Positions 11,701-23,700 of a stretch of 64,000 nt of DNA are shown piece after piece. The translations under genes were made by a program, and so were the position numbers. The first letter of the stretch is position 1, and each line of letters opens with the position of its first letter. Below the pieces are notes generated by a model. The model made no database searches, was not told the DNA's origin, and saw only the letters and a program-made list of their open reading frames with translations. The stretch is from positions 62,001 to 126,000 of the forward strand of contig NC_087083.1 of assembly GCF_026151205.1 (NCBI RefSeq). Reading direction: 5' to 3'. The stretch is from Bolinopsis microptera. Its lineage: Eukaryota; Ctenophora; Tentaculata; Lobata; Bolinopsidae.

Positions 11701-14700
11701 AGTTACCTAGTTTAACAAGACAAGGTTTAAAAGTTACCTAGTTCAACAAGGCAAGGTTTATAAGTTACCTTGTTTAACAAGACAAGGTTTATAAGTTACC
11801 TAGTTTAACAAGGCAAGGTTTATAAGTTACCTAGTTTAACAAGGCAAGGTTTATAAGTTACCTAGTTTAACAAGATAAGGTTTATAAGTTACCTAGTTTA
11901 ACAAGATAAGGTTTATAAGTTACCTAGTTTAACAAGATAAGGTTTATAAGTTACCTAGTTTAACAAGACAAGGTTTATAAGTTACCTAGTTCAACAAGGC
12001 AAGGTTTATAAGTTACCTAGTTCAACAAGGCAAGGTTTATAAGTTACCTAGTTTAACAAGGCAAGGTTTATAACTTACCTAGTTTAAGTTGAAGCCCATG
12101 ACAATCCTTCACGCTCCTCATGTCCACTCCATACGCTGTTAACCACTTAGCTTTCTCCAAATACTTCAGCTCTACTTCCTCAGGTGTTAGACCCAGGTGC
12201 ATTGCGTGCAGCTCCTTTATCTCACTCTCTAGATCCTGAGTAGAACTATGGTAACTAAGTGGTAACTAGGTGGTAACTAGGTGGTAACTAGGTGGTAACT
12301 ATGTGGTAACTAGGTGTTAGACCCAGGTGCATTGCGTGCAGCTCCTTTATCTCACTCTCTAGATCCTGAGTAGTAACTGTGGTAACTAAGTGGTAACTAG
12401 GTGTTAGACCCAGGTGCATTGCGTGCAGCTCCTTTATCTCACTCTGTGCAGCTCCTTTATCTCACTCTCTAGATCCTGAGTAGTAACTAAGTGGTAACTA
12501 GGTGGTAACTAAGTGGTAACTAGGTGGTAACTAAGTGGTAACTAGGTGGTAACTAGGTGTTAGACCCAGGTGCATTGCGTGCAGCTCCTTTATCTCACTC
12601 TCTAGATCCTGTCGGGAGTTTCAATCATCAGGAGTCACTTTTATCAGGGAACATTAGGGGTCACTTTTATCAGGGAACATTAGGGGTCACTTTTATCAGG
12701 GGACATTAGGGGTCACTTTTATCAGGGGACATTAGGTCATTAGGGGTCACTTTTATCAGGGGACATTAGGGGTCACTTTTATCAGGGGACATTAGAGGTC
12801 ACTTTTATCAGGGAACATTAGGGGTCACTTTTATCAGGGAACATTAGGGGTTACTTTTATCAGGGAACATTAGGGGTCACTTTTATCAGGGGACATTAGG
12901 GGTTACTTTTATTAGGAAACATAAGGGGTCACTTTTATCAGGGAACATTAGGGGTCACTTTTATCAGGGAACATTAGGAGTCACTTTTATCAGGGAACAT
13001 TAGGGGTCACTTTTATCAGGGGTCATTAGGAGTCACTTTTATCAGGGGACATTAGGGGTCACTTTTATCAGGGGAGATAAGGGGTCACTTTTATCAGGGG
13101 ACATTAGGGGTCACTTTTATCAGGGAACATTAGGGGTCACTTTTATCAGGGGACATTAGGGGTCACTTTTATCAGGGAACATTAGGGGTCACTTTTATCA
13201 GGGGACATTAGGGGTCACTTTTATCAGGGAACATTAGGGGTCACTTTTATCAGGGGACATTAGGGGTCACTTTTATCAGGGAACATTAGGGGTCACTTTT
13301 ATCAGGGGACATTAGGGGTCACTTTTATCAGGGAACATTAGGGGTCACTTTTATCAGGGAACATTAGGAGTCACTTTTATCAGGGGACATTAGGGGTCAA
13401 TTTTATCAGGGAACATTAGGGGTCACTTTTATCAGGGAACATTAGGGGTCACTTTTATCAGGGGACATTAGGGGTCACTTTTATCAGGGGACATTAGGGG
13501 TCACTTTTATCAGGGAACATTAGGGGTCACTTTTATCAGGGGACATTAGGGGTCACTTTTATCAGGGAACATTAGGGGTCACTTTTATCAGGGAACATTA
13601 GGGGTCACTTTTATCAGCGGACATTAGGGGTCACTTTTATCAGGGAACATTAAGAGTCACTTTTATCAGGGGACATTAGGGGTCACTTTTATCAGGGAAC
13701 ATTAGGGGTCACTTTTATCAGGGGACATTAGGGGTCACTTTTATCAGGGGACATTAGGGGTCACTGCGTTTACTTTTATCAGGGGACATTAGGGGTCACT
13801 TTTATCAGGGAACATTAGGGGTCACTTTTATCAGGGAACATTAGGGGTCACTTTTATCAGCGGACATTAGGGGTCACTTTTATCAGGGAACATTAAGAGT
13901 CACTTTTATCAGGGGACATTAGGGGTCACTTTTATCAGGGAACATTAAGAGTCACTTTTATCAGGGGACATTAGGAGTCACTTTTATCAGGGAACATTAA
14001 GAGTCACTTTTATCAGGGGACATTAGGGGTCACTTTTATCAGGGAACATTAAGAGTCACTTTTATCAGGGGACATTAGGGGTCACTTTTATCAGGGAACA
14101 TTAAGAGTCACTTTTATCAGGGGACATTAGGGGTCACTTTTATCAGGGAACATTAGGGGTCACTTTTATCAGGGGACATTAGGGGTCACTTTTATCAGGG
14201 GACATTAGGGGTCACTGCGTTTACTTTTATCAGGGGACATTAGGGGTCACTTTTATCAGGGGACATTAGGGGTCACTGCGTTTACTTTTATCAGGGGACA
14301 TTAGGGGTCACTGTGTTTACTTTTATCACTAATATGTCCTTTAGTTTGAGTAGACGCAGAAATAATCTTAATCTTCACTTGTGAGTACATATTTAAGGAA
14401 TACTTGTCATTGCAAGTACTACAGTGATCAGGCCATATCAAGGTATATCACCTGTACACAACACGTAATGTAAAGATCTGCACTGTTATACACGTGCTAG
14501 CTGGTACGTATGAAGGTACGTTTTCTGATATAGTTTATTAGCATTATTTTAATCTGCTATGTGATTCTCCCTTGTTGTGGGTAGTAGTTATATTTTGCAT
14601 TATTCCCTAACTATAGTATAGGTGTTCAGGTATTACAATAATTTAGCTAAACACGTACTATTATAAGCTATTATATCATTTAGCTTGGGTATTTATTATG

Positions 14701-17700
14701 TTTATCAGTTAGAATACCATCATTATATATTATATAGTAATAGGAAAAAGCACGTGTTCTCACAGTGAGCACTCAACCTGTTTCTTAATAAACCTACATA
14801 ATAAATACATGTGGATATTTGAAAGTTAGTGGAGCATTAAAATCCATTACTGGCGCTCAGAATCTCTGTTGCCAAGCAACTACGATACCATACTGTCACT
14901 AATGTACCAGTCAGTAGTAATGTGGCTTTAAGGACCACTTAACAAATCTAGTGTCAGACCTACTCTAGTAGCAGCGAGTAGTCACACCACATCATTATAC
15001 TACTACTCTAGTAGCGGGGAGTAGTCACACCACATCATTATAATACTACTCTAGTAGCAGCGAGTAGTCACACCACATCATTATACTACTACTCTAGTAG
15101 CGGGGAGTAGTCACACCACATCATTATACTACTACTCTAGTAGCAGCGAGTAGTCACACCACATCATTATACTACTACTCTAGTAGCAGCGAGTAGTCAC
15201 ACCACATCATTATAATACTACTCTAGTAGCGGGGAGTAGTCACACCACATCATTATAATACTACTCTAGTAGCAGCGAGTAGTCACACCACATCATTATA
15301 CTACTACTCTAGTAGCAGCGAGTAGTCACACCACATCATTATACTACTACTCTAGTAGCGGGGAGTAGTCACACCACATCATTATACTACTACTCTAGTA
15401 GCGGGGAGTAGTCACACCACATCATTATACTACTACTCTAGTAGCAGCGAGTAGTCACACCACATCATTATACTACTACTCTAGTAGCAGCGAGTAGTCA
15501 CACCACATCATTATAATACTACTCTAGTAGCAGCGAGTAGGCACACCACATCATTATAATACTACTCTAGTAGCAGCGAGTAGTCACACCACATCATTAT
15601 AATACTACTCAAGTAGCAGCGAGTAGTCACACCACATCATTATACTACTACTCTAGTAGCGGGGAGTAGTCACACCACATCATTATAATACTACTCTAGT
15701 AGCGGGGAGTAGTCACACCACATCATTATAATACTACTCTAGTAGCAGCGAGTAGTCACACCACATCATTATACTACTACTCTAGTAGCAGCGAGTAGGC
15801 ACACCACATCATTATAACTTTATAATACTACTCTAGTAGCGGGGAGTAGTCACACCACATCATTATAATACTACTCTAGTAGCAGCGAGTAGTCACACCA
15901 CATCATTATACTACTACTCTAGTAGCGGGGAGTAGTCACACCACATCATTATACTACTACTCTAGTAGCAGCGAGTAGTCACACCACATCATTATACTAC
16001 TACTCTAGTAGCAGCGAGTAGTCACACCACATCATTATAATACTACTCTAGTAGCAGCGAGTAGTCACACCACATCATTATACTACTACTTTAGTAGCAG
16101 CGAGTAGTCACACCACATCATTATAATACTACTCTAGTAGCGGGGAGTAGTCACACCACATCATTATACTACTACTCTAGTAGCGGGGAGTAGTCACACC
16201 ACATCATTATACTACTACTCTAGTAGCAGCGAGTAGTCACACCACATCATTATACTACTACTCTAGTAGCAGCGAGTAGTCACACCACATCATTATACTA
16301 CTACTCTAGTAGCAGCGAGTAGTCACACCACATCATTATACTACTACTCTAGTAGCGGGGAGTAGTCACACCACATCATTATAATACTACTCTAGTAGCG
16401 GGGAGTAGTCACACCACATCATTATAATACTACTCTAGTAGCAGCGAGTAGTCACACCACATCATTATACTACTACTCTAGTAGCAGCGAGTAGTCACAC
16501 CACATCATTATAATACTACTCTAGTAGCAGCGAGTAGGCACACCACATCATTATAATACTACTCTAGTAGCAGCGAGTAGTCACACCACATCATTATAAT
16601 ACTACTCTAGTAGCAGCGAGTAGTCACACCACATCATTATACTACTACTCTAGTAGCAGGGAGTAGTCACACCACAGCATTATACTACTACTCTAGTAGC
16701 AGCGAGTAGTCACACCACATCATTATAATACTACTCTAGTAGCAGCGAGTAGTCACACCACATCATTATACTACTACTCTAGTAGCGGGGAGTAGTCACA
16801 CCACATCATTATAATACTACTCTAGTAGCGGGGAGTAGTCACACCACATCATTATAATACTACTCTAGTAGCAGCGAGTAGTCACACCACATCATTATAC
16901 TACTACTCTAGTAGCAGCGAGTAGTCACACCACATCATTATACTACTACTCTAGTAGCAGCGAGTAGTCACACCACATCATTATAATACTACTCTAGTAG
17001 CAGCGAGTAGTCACACCACATCATTATAATAATACTCTAGTAGCGGGGAGTAGTCACACCACATCATTATACTACTACTCTAGTAGCAGCGAGTAGTCAC
17101 ACCACATCATTATACTACTACTCTAGTAGCAGGGAGTAGTCACACCACATCATTATAATACTACTCTAGTAGCGGGGAGTAGTCACACCACATCATTATA
17201 ATACTACTCTAGTAGCAGCGAGTAGTCACACCACATCATTATAATACTACTCTAGTAGCAGCGAGTAGTCACACCACATCATTATACTACTACTCTAGTA
17301 GCGGGGAGTAGTCACACCACATCATTATAATACTACTCTAGTAGCGGGGAGTAGTCACACCACATCATTATAATACTACTCTAGTAGCAGCGAGTAGTCA
17401 CACCACATCATTATACTACTACTCTAGTAGCAGCGAGTAGTCACACCACATCATTATACTACTACTCTAGTAGCGGGGAGTAGTCACACCACATCATTAT
17501 ACTACTACTCTAGTAGCGGGGAGTAGTCACACCACATCATTATAATACTACTCTAGTAGCAGCGAGTAGTCACACCACATCATTATACTACTACTCTAGT
17601 AGCAGGGAGTAGTCACACCACAGCATTATACTACTACTCTAGTAGCAGCGAGTAGTCACACCACATCATTATAATACTACTCTAGTAGCAGCGAGTAGTC

Positions 17701-20700
17701 ACACCACATCATTATAATACTACTCTAGTAGCGGGGAGTAGTCACACCACATCATTATAATACTACTCTAGTAGCGGGGAGTAGTCACACCACATCATTA
17801 TAATACTACTCTAGTAGCAGCGAGTAGTCACACCACATCATTATACTACTACTCTAGTAGCGGGGAGTAGTCACACCACATCATTATAATACTACTCTAG
17901 TAGCGGGGAGTAGTCACACCACATCATTATAATACTACTCTAGTAGCAGCGAGTAGTCACACCACATCATTATACTACTACTCTAGTAGCAGCGAGTAGT
18001 CACACCACATCATTATACTACTACTCTAGTAGCAGCGAGTAGTCACACCACATCATTATAATACTACTCTAGTAGCAGCGAGTAGTCACACCACATCATT
18101 ATAATAATACTCTAGTAGCGGGGAGTAGTCACACCACATCATTATACTACTACTCTAGTAGCAGCGAGTAGTCACACCACATCATTATACTACTACTCTA
18201 GTAGCAGGGAGTAGTCACACCACATCATTATACTACTACTCTAGTAGCAGCGAGTAGGCACACCACATCATTATAACTTTATAATACTACTCTAGTAGCG
18301 TTGAGTAGTCACACCACATCATTATACTACTACTCTAGTAGCGGGGAGTAGTCACACCACATCATTATAATACTACTCTAGTAGCAGCGAGTAGGCACAC
18401 CACATCATTATAACTTTATAATACTACTCTAGTAGCGTTGAGTAGTCACACCACATCATTATACTACTACTCTAGTAGCGGGGAGTAGTCACACCACATC
18501 ATTATACTACTACTCTAGTAGCAGCGAGTAGTCACACCACATCATTATACTACTACTCTAGTAGCAGCGAGTAGGCACACCACATCATTATAACTTTATA
18601 ATACTACTCTAGTAGCGTTGAGTAGTCACACCACATCATTATACTACTACTCTAGTAGCGGGGAGTAGTCACACCACATCATTATAATACTACTCTAGTA
18701 GCAGCGAGTAGGCACACCACATCATTATAACTTTATAATACTACTCTAGTAGCGTTGAGTAGTCACACCACATCATTATACTACTACTCTAGTAGCGGGG
18801 AGTAGTCACACCACATCATTATAATACTACTCTAGTAGCAGCGAGTAGTCACACCACATCATTATACTACTACTCTAGTAGCGGGGAGTAGTCACACCAC
18901 ATCATTATACTACTACTCTAGTAGCAGCGAGTAGTCACACCACATCATTATACTACTACTCTAGTAGCGGGGAGTAGTCACACCACATCATTATAATACT
19001 ACTCTAGTAGCAGCGAGTAGGCACACCACATCATTATAACTTTATAATACTACTCTAGTAGCGTTGAGTAGTCACACCACATCATTATAATAATACTCTA
19101 GTAGCGGGGAGTAGTCACACCACATCATTATACTACTACTCTAGTAGCAGCGAGTAGTCACACCACATCATTATACTACTACTCTAGTAGCAGCGAGTAG
19201 GCACACCACATCATTATAACTTTATAATACTACTCTAGTAGCGTTGAGTAGTCACACCACATCATTATACTACTACTCTAGTAGCGGGGAGTAGTCACAC
19301 CACATCATTATAATACTACTCTAGTAGCAGCGAGTAGGCACACCACATCATTATAACTTTATAATACTACTCTAGTAGCGTTGAGTAGTCACACCACATC
19401 ATTATACTACTACTCTAGTAGCGGGGAGTAGTCACACCACATCATTATACTACTACTCTAGTAGCGGGGAGTAGTCACACCACATCATTATAATACTACT
19501 CTAGTAGCAGCGAGTAGGCACACCACATCATTATAACTTTATAATACTACTCTAGTAGCGTTGAGTAGTCACACCACATCATTATACTACTACTCTAGTA
19601 GCGGGGAGTAGTCACACCACATCATTATAATACTACTCTAGTAGCAGCGAGTAGTCACACCACATCATTATACTACTACTCTAGTAGCGGGGAGTAGTCA
19701 CACCACATCATTATACTACTACTCTAGTAGCAGCGAGTAGTCACACCACATCATTATACTACTACTCTAGTAGCAGCGAGTAGTCACACCACATCATTAT
19801 AATACTAATGATGTTTAGAGTTATTGTATTGAGTAGTGCGAGCATGTCACGTTAAACACATTACCTCCGACAAGTAACTAGTGACACATTACCTCCGACA
19901 AGTAACTAGTGACACATTACCTCCCACAAGTAACTAGTGACACATTACCTCCCACAAGTAATTAGAAGATAATACAAGTTTAACAAGTCAATAGAGTAGC
20001 TAAATCTTCAGATACTTGTAATAACAAACAAACAAGCAATTTTAATTTGTAACTACTATACTTATCCTACTCAGTACTTACATATGGCTAGTTAGGAACT
20101 ACTCAGTACTTACAGATGGCTGGTTAGGAACTACTCAGTACTTACAGATGGCTGGTTAGGAACTACTAAGTACTTACAGATGGCTGGTTAGGAACTACTA
20201 AGTACTTTTTTTTTTTTTTTTGTTGGGGACTGGCCCGTGGTACCAGCCAATGTTTACTCAAAAAAGTATATATAATATCAATGGTAATAAGAAATTCATC
20301 CCCGTGGGGCACATGCATAAATATAAAATGTAAAGGAAATCTCAAACTATTCAATTTAGACTCTACCGGTAAAGTATGCAATGAAGGTTTATAGCTTAAA
20401 GTTTTATTTTCCAATGGTTAATAGGTAAAGATAAGAAAAGTAAAACAAGACTGAGCACTTCAAATTTGTAGAATTTGTAACTTGATTTGAAATCGCGGCG
20501 ATAAAAAAGAATGTCCTATGTTGGCAGTGTAATTGATGAGATATGCGACGTTTATTGAGTGATGCATAAGTGTGTGCATATAATCTAAGATGTAGAGACA
20601 AGGTTATTATCGGCATTTTGGTTTATGTTACGCTTTGATTTTCTTAGTCCTGTTATACAATATAACATGAAATTAGGCCAATCGTCTTCGATGTTTTCAT

Positions 20701-23700
20701 TTTGCTGATCGATGAGCATAGTTTTTATACAAGTTTTGTAAATGTTCAGGTTAAATAGACTAAGCGGGGAAGTTGCTGCAACATTATATCGGTTTATTGC
20801 TAATAATGGACCTTTAAAAAATACTGAGTTGTTGTAAGGGTGTTGACCATACTTTTCTGACCATTGTGTAGTGAGAATAGAATCCAGGTTAGTATTAAAT
20901 AATGGTGCGCTTTTGGGAATTGTTTTCTTGAGAGACAATGGTACTAGATGAGGAAAGTTTTTCAATTTATGCATTAAAATGAGTGCGTTCTTTACAATGA
21001 TACTGTGTACTGTCAATATTTTATGTGAATAAAAGCCAGACTTGGTACTTGCTGGGGGGATACCGTCCTTGTACCAGTAATTGACGAAACCAGGTAATAC
21101 TGCTCGAAGGCCCATTTTCTGTTTTACAAAAAGCGATTCAATATGAGACTTGGCAGCAAAACCCCATACAAGGCTGCAATAATTAAGGTGTGACTGCACA
21201 AAACTTTGATAAATTTGAAGACGTGCTTCGAGAGGCAGATATTTTTTAAGTTTGTACATGACTCCTATGTATCTGGACATTTTCATTTTCATGGCAGAAA
21301 TATGATGGGACCAGTTTAGTTTATCATCTATTATAACTCCTAAAAAACGGGCTTCTGTTTTTCTCTCAATTGTGACACCAGAAATTGCCACATCACTATA
21401 ATTAAGATTTCTTTGTCGAGAGAAGATCATATAATTTGTTTTCTTAAGGTTGAGAGCTAAACCATTATTATCTACCCATTTAACTAAAGCATCGCTAAGA
21501 GTTATTAGTTTATCGTAAACTTCATTAAGATTTTCTCCTATCAGGAAGATGTTGATTTTCCGTATTGGTTTTCACATAGTATGCTGTATTTATCTAAAAA
21601 ACTTATAACTCGGTTATGCATTATCTTTTCAAATACTTTAGAGAAAGAAGCAAGAAGAGATATTGGTCTGTAATTTTTTATGTCAGATTTAGATCCACCT
21701 TTGTGAATTGGGACCACCTTCGCTTCTTTCAAAGCCTGTGGAAAGATCCCCTGTTCAAAAGAACTGTTGACAACGTGGGCTAGTACACTAGTAAAACTGG
21801 GACAGCTGTTAGCGATTTTTAGAGGTTCAATTTTAGTGTCTAGTGTGGCTTTATTCTTAAGCAGGTTTATGACGTCCTGAATTTCTGTGGCAGTGACTGG
21901 CTTTAAGTAAATACTACTTGGAGTGGCGTTGCGAAGTGTGCTATGGGTTCCACCAGGATCAAAAGTGGTCCTACTACTAATTTCAGACTTAATTTTAGGA
22001 GCGATGTTTGAGAAGTAATCGTTAAATTTTTCTGCTACAGCTGCCGGAGTGCTGATTGAGCCGTCTTCGTCAGTCAGTTTAATTGAAGTAGGTTTAGATT
22101 TTTTCCTATTAAGAAGACTGTTTATCATTTGCCACTGCTTCTTAGAATTTTCTTTGTTTTGCTCAAAAAATTTTTTGAAGTGCTTGTTTTTAGCTTTATC
22201 GATGTGTTTATTACAAAACTTCTTCAGACGGTCATATTTACTGCGGTTACTATCAGATGGTTCCTTAACAAAATCATAATATGACTCATTTTTACGTTCT
22301 ATAGCTTCTTCGAGCCAGGGCAGCATCCATGGTTTCGGATTAACACGTTCATTTTGTCTTCGTGTTTGTCTTTTTGTGGGATAGGCGGACTCGTAAATCT
22401 TATTATAAGCCGTATTTAAATTATTGAACTGTTCGTTGGCATCATTGGTATTGTTAAAAATTTCTGACCAACTTTCATCTGTAATTAAGTCTCTGAATTT
22501 TTGATTGTTGGTGTCGTTAAATCTACGTGTTTCAGTTTGAGATACATTTTGTGAGTTAGACGCAGAGCGGTAGCTGCTGGTTGGCGTGTTATCAAGATTT
22601 ATTGTAGTGACTATTGCTAAGTGATCAGACATATCTGTCGTTAAGACGTTACAGCTTATTGTATCCTCAAGATTGTTTGTGTAGATGTGGTCAATAAGCG
22701 TGGCACTATGGTCCGTTAGGCGAGTTGGGCGTGATACAATTTGAATAAAACCGTAAGAGGACGCAATATCTATAATGTTCTGACATGCTTGGTCGCTGCT
22801 GTGCTTCAGTAAATCAAGGTTGAAATCTCCATGAAGCGTCATATGTTTACGGGTGTGTCTCCCTAGGTTGTGCAGCGTATTTTTGAAAATTTCTAGAAAC
22901 GCTTCAGGTCTCCTAGCGGGAGAACGGTAAACATTGCCAATTATTTTCGTTCTGTTGTATCCTTTGCACTGATGGAGCTTGATAAATTGAAATTCGCCAC
23001 TAGTATTAGTTGGTTCAGGGTTTGGAGTAAAAATATCAATTTTATCATAATCGACTACACGTTTGTGTACATAAGTGGCTAGCCCCCCACCTTTTCCAGA
23101 TGGGCGAATTGGATCCTGGATAAATGGTTCATGAAATCCATCTAAGGTAACGTCGTTTATTCCGTTCGGTAATTTCCCTAAAGTGCAATTAGTTTCGTTA
23201 AAACACAATATATCATACTTATCATAAGTCTCAATATCATCACGTAGTTGATCTATATTCTTAATAAGGGATCTTATGTTCATAGAAAATGTTTTAAGTT
23301 GAGAGCAGGTAGATTTTTTCACGTTACGTTGTTGTTTATACTGACAACTAGTTAGGAAAGATGAAATATTGCTCCAAGTTGTATCTTGATGCTCTTCGTT
23401 GGTCATGGCGTCGCCAATAAGATTAAATCGACTATTCTGATCGTACGGATTAAATATGTCACTATTAAGTTTACTGTAGTCGTCATAGATTTCATAGTAG
23501 GTTGCGTGAAATCCAGGAATGATACTTTCACAGCAACTCGTACAGCCTAAATTATCCTTAAAACATTTGACATGGACATTACTTTGACACCATGAGCATG
23601 TGCGAATATTTCTAATAGAGTAACACCATACTTCTAATAGAGTAACACCAGATGGCTGGTTAGGAACTACTCAGTAGTTAGGAACTACTCAGTACTTACA

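Noticed and set aside
14956-19806. CRISPR-like regular array
   Set aside because: No unique spacers between units; tandem satellite in an intron of an animal gene.
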